64,000 nt of DNA from Mucilaginibacter limnophilus (GTDB lineage: Bacteria; Bacteroidota; Bacteroidia; Sphingobacteriales; Sphingobacteriaceae). Shown here in pieces: positions 7,721 through 16,762 of the stretch. The translations under genes and the position numbers were made by a program. Location: positions 62,001 through 126,000 of the forward strand of contig NZ_SACK01000005.1 of assembly GCF_004005815.1 (NCBI RefSeq), written 5' to 3'. The notes under the pieces are model-generated. The model was not told the origin of the DNA, did no database searches, and saw only the letters and a list, made by a program, of their open reading frames with translations. Within the stretch, counting starts at the first letter, position 1, and each line of letters starts with the position of its first letter.

Positions 7721-10237
7721 ATGAAACCTAAAAAAACAAGCTCTTTTATAATTTTATTTTTTGTTGCGCAATCAATTACTTTACCAAGCCTTTGCCAAAG
7801 CCGGCTAAACTTTAACCGCGCACCGTTGAAACAGGATGTTTATATACAGCTACCGCTGGGCAGTATAAAAGCCAAAGGCTGGTTATTAAAGCAGCTTGAA
7901 CTTCAAAAAAGTGGCGCAACCGGTCATGCTGAAGAACTTTACCCTGGTAAGGATGACCTTGGTCCAGATGCCGACTGGCTTGGCGGCACCGGTAACAGCT
8001 GGGAAAAAGCGCCTTACTATTTAAAAGGGTTGGTTGCCTTGGCTTATACACTCGATGATGCAGAACTAAAGGCAAAAGCGCAAAAGTGGATAGACTATAC
8101 GCTGAATCATCAGCAGGAAAACGGTTTATTTGGCTCACCGAAAATGAAAGATTGGTGGCCAAGAATGCCGTTTATGTATGCTTTGCAAAGCTATTACGAG
8201 GCTACAAATGATGCCCGGGTTATTCCTTTCCTGTCAAAATATTTAAAGTATGAACTGGCTAATCTTGATGCAGATCCTTTAAGAGACTGGGGTAAGGCAC
8301 GCGCTGGTGATAATATGGAAATTGCCTTATGGCTTTATAATAAGACAGGGGATGCATATTTAGTTGATCTAGTTAAAAAGCTGCAGTCGCAAGCGTATCC
8401 ATGGGCGGATATTCACAATAACAATGAGTTCTTTTACTTCGGGCGCGATTTTCATCCTCGGCATATGGTGAGTGTTGCACAAGCGCTGAAGTTCCCGGTT
8501 GTGTATTCGCAGATAGATACTTCACCATACTACGCCAATGCCATGCAGAATGGTATCAATAATATTATGCGTGATCATGGCCTGCCACAAGGCTTAAGTT
8601 CGGGTACCGAATTTTTGGCAGGCAGAAGCTCTGTACAGGGAGTTGAAACTTGTACGGTGGTTGAATGGATGCAAAGCCTGGAAACTGCTTTCAGGATAAC
8701 ACCTGATGCTTCATTAGGGGATCAGCTTGAAAAGATTGCTTTTAACGCGTTACCGGCACAGTTTAGCAAAGACTTTAAAAACCATACCTATTACACTCTA
8801 CCTAATCAGGTACAGGCATTACCCGGGCCGCATGGTTTTAACCAGGATTATGCGAACGGAATAGTGCCCAGCCCTTACTCGGGTTACCCGTGCTGCAGGT
8901 ATAACATGCATATGGGCTGGCCATATTTTGTTAAGAATAGTTGGTCGGCTACGCCCGACGGTGGTTTGGCGGTAAGTATTTACGCGCCGATGGAGGTAAC
9001 AGCACCAGTACAAAATACCCGGATCAAAATACAAGAAGACACTAATTATCCGTTTGAAGAGCAGATAAGGCTTAAGCTAACGCTTCAACAACCGGCGTTG
9101 TTTCCATTGCATTTACGGATACCCGGATGGTGCACAAAACCGCAGGTTTTGGTTAATGGAAAAGAGATTGCGGGAGTTAAACCGGGCCAAATGCTTGTTG
9201 TAAACCGCAAATGGAATAGTAACGACAAGATAGTACTAAACTTCCCGATGCATTTGGCCGTTAAGCCGCAGGTTAACAATGCGGTGAGCATTGAGCGTGG
9301 ACCTTTGGTATATGCCTTAAAGATTCAGGAATCCGTAAAAAACGTTAAAGAGTTTCCGGTTAAAGGATTTTTTGAAACTGAAATATCTCCAGCATCAGCT
9401 TGGAACTACGGTTTGTTGTTAGATAAAACATCTCTTGAAAAAAATATCATAGTTGTAAAAGGCCCGATGCCTGAAAACCCGTTTGTGCAGAATGTTACAC
9501 CGGTTATCCTCAAACTTAAAGCAAAGCGCATTCCCTCGTGGACGATTGACGATAATAAAATAGCCGCGCTTGATGTACCGTTTAGTCCGGTTGCTTCTGC
9601 GGAAAAAACGGAAGAAGTTACGCTTGTTCCCTTTGGTTCAGAAAACTTGCGCGTTACCATCTTCCCTACTATCGGTAAGCCACAGTATATAACCTCATCT
9701 TACAAGGAAACTTTTGATAATAACTCGATGCCGCAAAGCCTTGTATTTTATGGCGGCGGATGGTTTTGTAAGGATAAAGCTATCCACACCGCTGCAAACG
9801 AAGATGGGAAATCAGGACGCGGTACCAAGGTGATCGCGACCGGAACCCGGTTCTCCAATTTAACTTATACTGCTGATGTTAGTGTAAACTCTACAGGCGA
9901 TGCCGGTCTTGTTTTTAGGGTCACCGAGGCAGCTATAGGTAGTGATGCTTATAAAGGATATTACGTCGGACTAAATGCCGAAACAGGTACAATTCAATTC
10001 GGCAAAGCGTCAAATAGTAAGTGGGTAGTTATCAGTTCTGCAAAATATCCACTTGAAATGAATAAAAGCTATAAGGTTACCATAAAAGCGGTAAATGATA
10101 AATTTGATGTTTTTATAAACGACGAAAAGAAAGCGGTTATCAGCGCTAAAGATAGTGAATACAAAACCGGCAGTATTGGTTTACGAGCTTATAATGCCCT
10201 TGCCAGTGCCGATAACATCTCAGTAACCGCATTATAA
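7721..10237 (+). CDS. Secreted GH127-type (DUF1680) glycoside hydrolase with C-terminal lectin-like domain
   Basis: 838 aa from ATG 7721, chosen because it begins a normal signal peptide (MKPKKTSSFIILFFVAQ); the frame is open to a TTG at 7658 but that would bury the signal. Residues about 30-620 form the DUF1680/GH127 beta-L-arabinofuranosidase-type domain. Zinc and nucleophile residues of the family are seen as E309-T-C311 and C391-C392 (YPCCRYNMHMGWPYFV), and E297 is a candidate acid/base. Residues about 665-838 look like a concanavalin/DUF1080-type jelly roll (YKGYYVGLNAETGTIQFGK), an addition to the basic enzyme. Likely removes arabinofuranose-like sugars from plant glycans outside the cytoplasm; specificity unproven. 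Confidence 0.85.
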   Translation: MKPKKTSSFIILFFVAQSITLPSLCQSRLNFNRAPLKQDVYIQLPLGSIKAKGWLLKQLELQKSGATGHAEELYPGKDDLGPDADWLGGTGNSWEKAPYYLKGLVALAYTLDDAELKAKAQKWIDYTLNHQQENGLFGSPKMKDWWPRMPFMYALQSYYEATNDARVIPFLSKYLKYELANLDADPLRDWGKARAGDNMEIALWLYNKTGDAYLVDLVKKLQSQAYPWADIHNNNEFFYFGRDFHPRHMVSVAQALKFPVVYSQIDTSPYYANAMQNGINNIMRDHGLPQGLSSGTEFLAGRSSVQGVETCTVVEWMQSLETAFRITPDASLGDQLEKIAFNALPAQFSKDFKNHTYYTLPNQVQALPGPHGFNQDYANGIVPSPYSGYPCCRYNMHMGWPYFVKNSWSATPDGGLAVSIYAPMEVTAPVQNTRIKIQEDTNYPFEEQIRLKLTLQQPALFPLHLRIPGWCTKPQVLVNGKEIAGVKPGQMLVVNRKWNSNDKIVLNFPMHLAVKPQVNNAVSIERGPLVYALKIQESVKNVKEFPVKGFFETEISPASAWNYGLLLDKTSLEKNIIVVKGPMPENPFVQNVTPVILKLKAKRIPSWTIDDNKIAALDVPFSPVASAEKTEEVTLVPFGSENLRVTIFPTIGKPQYITSSYKETFDNNSMPQSLVFYGGGWFCKDKAIHTAANEDGKSGRGTKVIATGTRFSNLTYTADVSVNSTGDAGLVFRVTEAAIGSDAYKGYYVGLNAETGTIQFGKASNSKWVVISSAKYPLEMNKSYKVTIKAVNDKFDVFINDEKKAVISAKDSEYKTGSIGLRAYNALASADNISVTAL

Positions 10238-10245
10238 CAATATAT

Positions 10246-10273
10246 CTGTTGAGCTTTTACGAAAGCTCAACAG
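10246..10273. terminator. Bidirectional stem-loop between convergent genes
   Basis: CTGTTGAGCTTT (10246-10257) and its perfect complement AAAGCTCAACAG (10262-10273) enclose a 4-nt loop. The right arm encodes the last codons of the MFS gene on the minus strand. There is little U-tract on either side, so strength is uncertain. Confidence 0.6.
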
Positions 10274-11555
10274 GTTCTTTAAGGGCAGTTGGTGCGAGTG
10301 GTTGTTTTTTAGACATTTCACACCATTCGTTATCGTTAATAATAGCACGGGCAACAAATATGGATAATGCCTGTACCAATGCTACCGCAATAAGCGCATA
10401 GCGCAAAGCGGCGTCTTCACTTATATAACGCGCTACCATGATAAACAGCAAACAGCCAAACAAGCGGCCAACATAAATGCCAACTTCATGACTGAAGATA
10501 TAGGCAAACTGGTTACGCTTTTCCTTGGAGGCTACGCATTCAATTACCCCTAACTGTATCGGGAAATAAGCCAGATCAAGCAGCGGACGTGCAAATACCA
10601 GGCAGCCAACAAATATAATGGCGCCTAAAGCATCGAACCTGAACATATTGACAGCCGCGCCCACCACAAACAATAATAAGCCTGCGGCAAATATTTTTAC
10701 CCTGTGAGATGGGTTTGCTTTACGGCCAAGTATATAAAGCATAACTGCAGAAAGTAATGAGCCTGTTGACTGTATTGACCCTACCGACCCTTCTTCACCA
10801 ACAAGTTTCATAATAAGCATTACCGGGGCAGCAATTATAAAGCCCTGCGCTACACCTTTCAAAGCTGCCAGTGCAAGCATTTTATCCCATAAATGATGAA
10901 ATTTCCAGTACAGAAATTTCGCGTTAACGGGATTTTGGAACCTGCCTTTATGTACAATAACTGAAGCGGTTATAGTAAGCAGAATCACCAACACGGTAAG
11001 AAAGTGATAGGCGGTAGTAGCGTGGCCACCAAACCAGCCAAGTTTTTGCGTTGAAGCAATAAAATAACCGGCCACAAGCGGCATAATGATAGATGCTACG
11101 GTAAAAAAGAAAGTTTCGAGCCCGTAATAATAGTTGCGGTTATCATCCCGGGTACTGTTAAGCGCCAGGAAAACACGGTTGGCCCAAAAGAAGCCGTACG
11201 ACAGTCCCATGATCAGGCCGATAAGCCCTACCCCAAAGAGATTAAGGTTATTGAAGAGCATCATTACACCCATATCAATACCGCTGATTATCATGCCCAA
11301 AGCATACAATCGAGATATTGGGAACCGCCGAAGCAGGTAACCGTTCATCATGAAAGTTATGGGTATACCTGTACCCTGGGCAAGCTGATACACCATAACA
11401 AGGCTTACATCATTTGATTTTCGAATGATGTAAGCGCCTATAAATAATTCAATAACCGGCAATGCAAAAGCGTATACCATATTGGTAAGCAACAGCATAC
11501 GCATTGGCCGGGGTTGACTGCAAAAAAAATTATACTCGTCTTTTAATTTACCCAT
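10257..11555 (-). CDS. Major facilitator superfamily transporter
   Basis: 432 aa with about twelve hydrophobic helices and an MFS layout (NGYLLRRFPISRLYALGMIISG between helices 2 and 3, and a central hydrophilic segment around HKGRFQNPVNAKFLYWKFHHLWDK). It resembles the YqgE-type MFS group of unknown substrate. Its ATG follows the SDR stop codon with no gap, and it is the last gene of a seven-gene minus-strand run. It may import or export the compound processed by the upstream SDR and the 738-aa protein; the direction cannot be read from sequence. Confidence 0.85.
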   Translation of the reverse strand: MGKLKDEYNFFCSQPRPMRMLLLTNMVYAFALPVIELFIGAYIIRKSNDVSLVMVYQLAQGTGIPITFMMNGYLLRRFPISRLYALGMIISGIDMGVMMLFNNLNLFGVGLIGLIMGLSYGFFWANRVFLALNSTRDDNRNYYYGLETFFFTVASIIMPLVAGYFIASTQKLGWFGGHATTAYHFLTVLVILLTITASVIVHKGRFQNPVNAKFLYWKFHHLWDKMLALAALKGVAQGFIIAAPVMLIMKLVGEEGSVGSIQSTGSLLSAVMLYILGRKANPSHRVKIFAAGLLLFVVGAAVNMFRFDALGAIIFVGCLVFARPLLDLAYFPIQLGVIECVASKEKRNQFAYIFSHEVGIYVGRLFGCLLFIMVARYISEDAALRYALIAVALVQALSIFVARAIINDNEWCEMSKKQPLAPTALKEPVELS

Positions 11556-12317
11556 TTATATCAGCTGCAAATGCGGCCGTAACTTCAGCTCCACCACATC
11601 ACACCTGTCGGCCTGTATTAAAGTATATAAAACTGCTTCTGCAATATCTTCAGCAATCATCATTTCGCCTTTTTCTTCATTTTTCCGTTGGTCTTCTACT
11701 GATACCGGCTGCATATCCGTTCCTACAGCCCCCGGCTCTATCAGGCTAACCTTAATTCCCAATTCATTTACTTCCTTACGGAAGCTTTCTGAAAAACCCT
11801 GAATTGCCGATTTTGTTGCAACATAAACCGAGCTATCTTTTTCACGTACATCGGCACTCATCGAGCCTATGTTTACAATATGCCCTTTGCCATTTTCTTT
11901 CATACGATCAAGCGCCATGCGCGAACAGGCGATGTAGCCCAGTACATTTGTGTGCACTATCTCTTCCCAGTCAGTGTAGCTGCCATCGGCTACACCCTGA
12001 AAGGCAAGCGCGGCATTGTTTATCATTACATCCAGCCTTCCTAATTGGCTGTCGGCCTCCGTAAATAACTTGCTGATACCTTCTTCAGTTGCTAGGTCAG
12101 CTATAATACCATTTAGCTGTCCTTTTAACTCTTCGCCTTTTACACTTTCAAGCGTATCTTCAAGATGCTGCTCATTGCGCCCTGCAATAAGTACATTTGC
12201 CCCAAGCGAGGCCAGCAAAATTGCCGTGGCGCGCCCAATCCCTGTTGTACCGCCGGTAATTACAACTGATAATCCGTTGATACGTTCAATCCTCTGTTGA
12301 AATGAGTTTACATTCAT
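11556..12317 (-). CDS. Short-chain dehydrogenase/reductase
   Basis: 253 aa classical SDR. Cofactor loop TGGTTGIG at residues 21-28, NNAA at about 100-103, catalytic Ser in GSMS near 152 and Y165-x3-K169 (YVATK). R47 after the second strand (IAGRNEQ) suggests NADP(H). Substrate unknown. It lies 4 bp after the 738-aa gene and directly abuts the MFS gene, so all three are surely cotranscribed and probably cofunction. Confidence 0.9.
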   Translation of the reverse strand: MNVNSFQQRIERINGLSVVITGGTTGIGRATAILLASLGANVLIAGRNEQHLEDTLESVKGEELKGQLNGIIADLATEEGISKLFTEADSQLGRLDVMINNAALAFQGVADGSYTDWEEIVHTNVLGYIACSRMALDRMKENGKGHIVNIGSMSADVREKDSSVYVATKSAIQGFSESFRKEVNELGIKVSLIEPGAVGTDMQPVSVEDQRKNEEKGEMMIAEDIAEAVLYTLIQADRCDVVELKLRPHLQLI

Positions 12318-12321
12318 GATT

Positions 12322-14538
12322 TCATTTTTTAGTCCACGTAATTGTTATTTGCTGATTGCCTTGAACCCTGTATTCGAGCTGACCGGCTTTTCCCATTTGT
12401 TCTATTTCTTCTCCTTTTTTCCCATCTCCTGCTAATACCTTAAATTCCGGTGCTTTTTTCTCACCTATTTTAATAATACATAAGCGGCAGGCCAGCGCAC
12501 TATCGCCAAGCACCTGGAATTGTACGGCATTCTTTTTAACTGTTTTATTTGAAAACGGATAATCAATAAAAACCATAAAGTCTTCATCAGGTACCCGAAT
12601 ATATTGACGTGGTACTATACCAAATGCCAAGCCGGCGCCATACACTTCTTGTCCAACTGTACCCGATTGCTCCCAACCATCGTGTATATCCTCGAGCGCC
12701 ACCCACAATTTCGGATCTATCTCTCCAGTAGTTGGTTCCTTAACCAGCATCTCCTCAGGCAGTAATGGCGGATAATAATACACCGCGCGGTGTACCACAT
12801 ACTTTACAAACTCGGCAAGCAGCAGCCTTACTGATGCTAATATTTCTACCCCTTCAGTGAATGATAGGTATTCATGTACACCAGAGTAGGCTTCCTGCTC
12901 CTCATAAACCGCCACATATGGCGCATCATTTAACGGGAACAGTTCAAAAAAGCTCGGGAAATTTTTGCCGTAGCCATAATTACATTCCCACAGTGCTATA
13001 TTTTTAAACACGTTAGCCAGGAACAAATAGCTTAAATTGAGGTATAGTTCATTTTTGGTTTCCTTATACAATAATATCATGGCCTTAGCTGAGAACACAG
13101 TATTATTGGCCTGATAGAAAACATCAAAGCCATGCTGCACCATTGATTGCGCGGCCTTCTCAGCTTCCTTAAAGTATTTTTTGTCGCCGGTAATTTCCCA
13201 AACCTGCAGCATAACATGCGCATATAAACCAGCCACATCTTTTTCGCCGCCTTTACCTTCCGCTGTTTCCGCTTTAATTACCTCCAGCGTATCCATTTTA
13301 TAAAATACAGGCCATACGTAGTTAAAGTGATGCGCTACTTTTATAGCATAGTCAATTGATTTCAGCAGAAGATCTTTTGCCAGATCATCGCCGGCTGATG
13401 CCATCCTCGCAAGGTTCAACAATGGGTGGTGCAGGTACCATGAATCCATTACCAACGGCTTTTTATGCTCTTCTGAGTAGTCGAGCATTTGCTCCTGTGC
13501 AGGCAGCCAGCGCATTACAGTACCCAACTGTTCGTTATAAAAGGCAGGAAGGCCGGCCTTTACTTCCTCTTCCATCCCGCAGGTTTCGCCGCTCCAGCGC
13601 ATATAGTCTTGTATAGGCAGCAGTACCGCAAGTTGAACCATAATTTCGGGTGGGTTTGCATAATCGCATACGTATGCATTCAAGTATGGGTGCCCGCTGT
13701 GGTACGACCAGCAACCTTTATTATTCTGAATATCTATAAGGGCATTTTTTAATATCTCCTGATAATTATGATATTCAGTTTCGGGGCGCGGCAATAGCAG
13801 ATATATCTCGGCCAGTAAATTCAAAAAGCCTTTTGATATCTCAAACTGGTCGGTGGGTATATGTTCACTCAGAGCAACAAAAGCATCTGAGAAAATGTAC
13901 GTTTTACCGCCTTGCAGGGGCTTTTCAACCGCAGGCGGCAAACTTAAACCAATTTCGGGCCATTGTCCGCCTACAATACCTGCAGCCGATGTTTGCGTGT
14001 CCTGATTATAATCTTCCAAAGCTGTCAGGTTCTGAAAATAGAGGAACGAACCGGCTTTTGGTTTTTTAAATGATGCATAAATAAGCCCTGAGCGCCCGCC
14101 GGTTTGTGAAATATGAATTTCACCATCAGTTTTATCAGGATCCTCACTATCACTTAAAATGATCACATCTCTGGGACTAAATGGCACGAAAAGCTCATTA
14201 GCCGGAGTAAAGGATACGGTATAACGCACAACCGCCTGAGCGCTTTCGGGCCATTTAACATTAACTTCAAAATTCCCCGCCGGCGACTTAAGTGAAATAT
14301 CGACTCCGTTATCATCTCCCGGCTTTACATCAATATCGGTAAAACCTTCGGGAGAGTATGCTGTGCGGAAAGCCATTTTAGCGTTTTTACCAAATCTGGC
14401 TATTACCCAAAGCGAGTCATCTAAATCAACAATTTCAAACTCGAATTTCTGAGTTGTGTACTGATGTAAAGGCTCCTTGCTAATATCAGTTAATTGGTTA
14501 GCGGCAGCAAGTGCCCAAATAGAAGTTCCGTTCGACAT
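12322..14538 (-). CDS. Large cytosolic protein of unknown function, alpha-toroid-like core
   Basis: 738 aa, no signal peptide or membrane helix, family not recognised. Residues 1-215 are beta-rich and look like a carbohydrate-binding or lid domain. Residues about 230-600 are helical with repeated paired helices rich in Trp, Tyr and Leu (LYAHVMLQVWEITGDKKYFKEA; YLNLSYLFLANVFKNIALW), as in six-hairpin/alpha-alpha toroid enzymes such as glycosidases, lyases and epimerases. A beta-rich tail follows. No catalytic residues can be assigned. Its place between the DUF421 pair and the SDR/MFS pair suggests an enzyme of the same pathway. Confidence 0.7.
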   Translation of the reverse strand: MSNGTSIWALAAANQLTDISKEPLHQYTTQKFEFEIVDLDDSLWVIARFGKNAKMAFRTAYSPEGFTDIDVKPGDDNGVDISLKSPAGNFEVNVKWPESAQAVVRYTVSFTPANELFVPFSPRDVIILSDSEDPDKTDGEIHISQTGGRSGLIYASFKKPKAGSFLYFQNLTALEDYNQDTQTSAAGIVGGQWPEIGLSLPPAVEKPLQGGKTYIFSDAFVALSEHIPTDQFEISKGFLNLLAEIYLLLPRPETEYHNYQEILKNALIDIQNNKGCWSYHSGHPYLNAYVCDYANPPEIMVQLAVLLPIQDYMRWSGETCGMEEEVKAGLPAFYNEQLGTVMRWLPAQEQMLDYSEEHKKPLVMDSWYLHHPLLNLARMASAGDDLAKDLLLKSIDYAIKVAHHFNYVWPVFYKMDTLEVIKAETAEGKGGEKDVAGLYAHVMLQVWEITGDKKYFKEAEKAAQSMVQHGFDVFYQANNTVFSAKAMILLYKETKNELYLNLSYLFLANVFKNIALWECNYGYGKNFPSFFELFPLNDAPYVAVYEEQEAYSGVHEYLSFTEGVEILASVRLLLAEFVKYVVHRAVYYYPPLLPEEMLVKEPTTGEIDPKLWVALEDIHDGWEQSGTVGQEVYGAGLAFGIVPRQYIRVPDEDFMVFIDYPFSNKTVKKNAVQFQVLGDSALACRLCIIKIGEKKAPEFKVLAGDGKKGEEIEQMGKAGQLEYRVQGNQQITITWTKK

Positions 14539-14568
14539 ATTATATGATAGATTATAGATTTAATTTTA

Positions 14569-15270
14569 TCAGCTATCCTGCATTACTGCCGGCGTCCATA
14601 TTTTATAGCCGCAGCTTGGACAGGCTGTTTGTTCAGGTTCAAAAGGTTTTTCTTTGGTAAAACCGCAATTTTCACAAGCCAGTAGCGAGTCCGACCGTTC
14701 AAACCGCTCATAAAGTTCATGGTCTAAACGCGGTATTATAAAAAGTCCGGGTTTAGGCTCCTCTTCTCTTATAATGGTAAACTTGCCGTTAGCTTCCATA
14801 TACAGACGCTTTACCTGCCCCAATTGTTTTACACCATTAAAGCGCAGTTCAGCAACAAGGCGTTCCTTTGTAAGGCGTACCCGTTTCATTTCAGGTATAT
14901 CCATCACGGCGTTTTTTACCAATACCGAAATATTACCCTGCGAAAACCTTTCAAATTTTTGGTCGTAAAATGCCTTTTTAGCTATCCACCGGCTTATCCA
15001 AACCACCAAAATGGTTATAACCACAGCGGGTAAAAGCCCTCTGTCTGGCGCCTGCAATGGTATACCAATAGTTGCCGCAAGGGTAACCATTGCAACCATA
15101 TCATTGCGGCCAATTTGCGATGACATGCGCTTGCCCAGTACGCGCATTGCTATCATTAACAGCAGGTAAATAAACACCGCCCTTATAAAAAGCTCTATGT
15201 AAAAATCACCCGGCACCTGGCCCACAAGCCAGCGCATCCAGTCGCCTATTTTTATCTCTTCAGGTTTCAT
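14569..15270 (-). CDS. DUF421 (YetF-like) membrane protein with zinc ribbon, copy B
   Basis: 233 aa. Three hydrophobic helices in residues about 25-110 (FIRAVFIYLLLMIAMRVLGKRM; the GIPLQAPDRGLLPAVVITILVVW segment is typical), then the soluble DUF421 domain (VLVKNAVMDIPEMKRVRLTKERLVAELR). The tail carries two CxxC pairs, CENC and CPSC, forming a rubredoxin-like zinc ribbon that is not part of every family member. It starts 6 bp after its paralogue, so the pair may form a hetero-oligomer. Function of DUF421 proteins is not firmly known; some YetF-type proteins are tied to membrane or spore physiology. Confidence 0.82.
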   Translation of the reverse strand: MKPEEIKIGDWMRWLVGQVPGDFYIELFIRAVFIYLLLMIAMRVLGKRMSSQIGRNDMVAMVTLAATIGIPLQAPDRGLLPAVVITILVVWISRWIAKKAFYDQKFERFSQGNISVLVKNAVMDIPEMKRVRLTKERLVAELRFNGVKQLGQVKRLYMEANGKFTIIREEEPKPGLFIIPRLDHELYERFERSDSLLACENCGFTKEKPFEPEQTACPSCGYKIWTPAVMQDS

Positions 15271-15276
15271 AAATAA

Positions 15277-15972
15277 TTAGCAAACTGCATGGGTAAATTC
15301 ATCGTGTTCACAATTCGGGCATCTGCCAGCTTCAGTACTTTTTAACACTTTGCCACAGCTTACGCATACTTTTATACCCTCGGTATTTTCGGTCGCTAAT
15401 AACTCCCCGTTATAAAAAGGTGAATCATCAGGTGGATAAAGAGGCAGGCCCGGACGAGGTTTGCTTGCGGTATATATACTAAGCATGCCGGCCGCTTCGA
15501 GGTACACACGGTCAACCATACCAAGGTTAAAGATGTTTTGGCCACGTAACTGGGCAAATATTTGCTGGCGTGAAATACGCTCGTTTGCCATCTTTTCCAG
15601 GTCCATAACGCCGTCTTTTACTAAAGTAGTCGGCTTACCCTGTGTGATGTTTTCTATCTTATGGTTATTAAATCCAATTAAACTGATTCCCCTTTGGAAA
15701 CCTACAGCACACAGCAAAAGTATCAGGCCCTGTAAAATACCCCTGTCGGGTGTTTGCATGGGTACCGATACAATGGCACCGAGGGTAAGTAACACAGCCA
15801 TTTCCATGATAGTGAGCTGCCCGCTCATGCGTTTACCAAGCCAGCTTACAATAAACAACAGCAATACATAGGTAATAACCGTTCGAAACACTACTTCCAG
15901 AAGGAATATTGGTGGCGCCTGCCCAAACAATATGCGCCATATATCTTCTAAATGGATCTCTTCTTTTTTCAT
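15277..15972 (-). CDS. DUF421 (YetF-like) membrane protein with zinc ribbon, copy A
   Basis: 231 aa, paralogue of the downstream gene. Shared elements include LGKRMSGQLTIMEMAVLLTLGA, PMQTPDRGILQG and TTLVKDGVMDLEKMANERISRQQIFAQLR. The tail again carries paired cysteines, CVSC and CPNC. Three transmembrane helices lie in residues about 20-105 and the remainder is soluble. The copies differ widely, showing an old tandem duplication kept together. It is preceded 41 bp upstream by a small single-helix membrane protein. Confidence 0.82.
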   Translation of the reverse strand: MKKEEIHLEDIWRILFGQAPPIFLLEVVFRTVITYVLLLFIVSWLGKRMSGQLTIMEMAVLLTLGAIVSVPMQTPDRGILQGLILLLCAVGFQRGISLIGFNNHKIENITQGKPTTLVKDGVMDLEKMANERISRQQIFAQLRGQNIFNLGMVDRVYLEAAGMLSIYTASKPRPGLPLYPPDDSPFYNGELLATENTEGIKVCVSCGKVLKSTEAGRCPNCEHDEFTHAVC

Positions 15973-16013
15973 TTGCTACTGATAGCTTGGGGGATTAATT
16001 CAATTAATTATCA

Positions 16014-16214
16014 TTATCCATTTAGGCGCTGAATAATCAGCATTAAAACAAGCAAAACTATCACGCTATAAATAAAGCTCTGTAATTTTGCAGGCCTTTG
16101 GTATGCATAAGTTGTCCATCTCCGCTTTCGCTTGCGTGAATGCATTTTATACTTTATTACCGATCTGTTTGCAGTAACTCGATTTGCAACTGCATGCATT
16201 GTTATATTATTCAT
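16014..16214 (-). CDS. Small basic single-pass membrane protein
   Basis: 66 aa from ATG 16214, chosen because it gives the common ATGAATAA overlap with the preceding gene; a longer start at 16286 would overlap that gene by 80 bases. The N-terminal half is very basic (KYKMHSRKRKRRW), and residues about 45-62 form one hydrophobic helix (FIYSVIVLLVLMLII). No family recognised. Position suggests a partner of the DUF421 proteins. Confidence 0.55.
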   Translation of the reverse strand: MNNITMHAVANRVTANRSVIKYKMHSRKRKRRWTTYAYQRPAKLQSFIYSVIVLLVLMLIIQRLNG

Positions 16215-16443
16215 CGCTATCGTTTGTTTCCTGCCTTTTGTACTGATAAACATTAGGTTCAGCTCCATGCTCTTTACCCTCGTCACCTTCAGGTGCTGCC
16301 TCTTTCATTTTATCCAGTTGATCTTCCTGGCGTGCACCTCTGGTTATTTCTTCCTCAGGATGTGCAAGCTTATTATCCTCGTCAGGGTTGCCTGTTGGGT
16401 AATTTTGCTGACCCGGAGCAACATTTTCTTTTGATGGTTCCAT
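16207..16443 (-). CDS. Small acidic hydrophilic protein
   Basis: 78 aa, low complexity, rich in Glu, Asp, Gln, Pro and Gly (NPDEDNKLAHPEEEITRGARQEDQ), no membrane segment; probably disordered. It is the first gene of the seven-gene minus-strand run and its stop overlaps the next ATG by 8 bases. The charge contrast with the next protein (basic, membrane-anchored) is notable. No function can be proposed from sequence. Confidence 0.6.
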   Translation of the reverse strand: MEPSKENVAPGQQNYPTGNPDEDNKLAHPEEEITRGARQEDQLDKMKEAAPEGDEGKEHGAEPNVYQYKRQETNDSDE

Positions 16444-16762
16444 TGTTATAATTTCTTATTAACTTTTATTTAAACATTGATAATCTTAGCTGTTGCAAAG
16501 CAAATCAGCATTATTCCGGGGTGAGTAGCGGACCGGCAACTAAAAAAGAAACGCAGAAAGCGTTTAAAGGATCATCAAAAACGGCTGTCACCCGCAATGT
16601 GTAATTTTAACAACCACTACGCCTACAGGTTTTAGCTAATAGAAAAAAATTAAATTTTTAATTTAATTAGAGTAAGTGGTCCTGCATTTTCATTAAACCA
16701 AAACAGGGGCATAAAGCCCCTGTTTTGTGTGAAGATGTTAATATAGGTTGAGAAAAGATATC
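16444..16762. other. Intergenic region between DUF421 operon and PUL
   Basis: About 320 bp. It must hold the promoter of the minus-strand DUF421 operon near 16450-16520, but no clear -7 box is visible. Its right part contains the strong terminator of the GH92 gene. Confidence 0.5.
16699..16727 (-). terminator. Terminator of the PUL operon
   Basis: A 12-bp perfect stem (16699-16710 with 16716-16727, core AAAACAGGGGC) with a 5-nt loop lies 36 bp downstream of the first GH92 gene. On the minus strand a TTTAATG stretch follows. Confidence 0.85.

Noticed and set aside
16014..16286. 90-aa version of the small membrane protein
   Set aside because: The longer start overlaps the upstream gene by 80 bases; the 66-aa start gives the normal ATGAATAA overlap.
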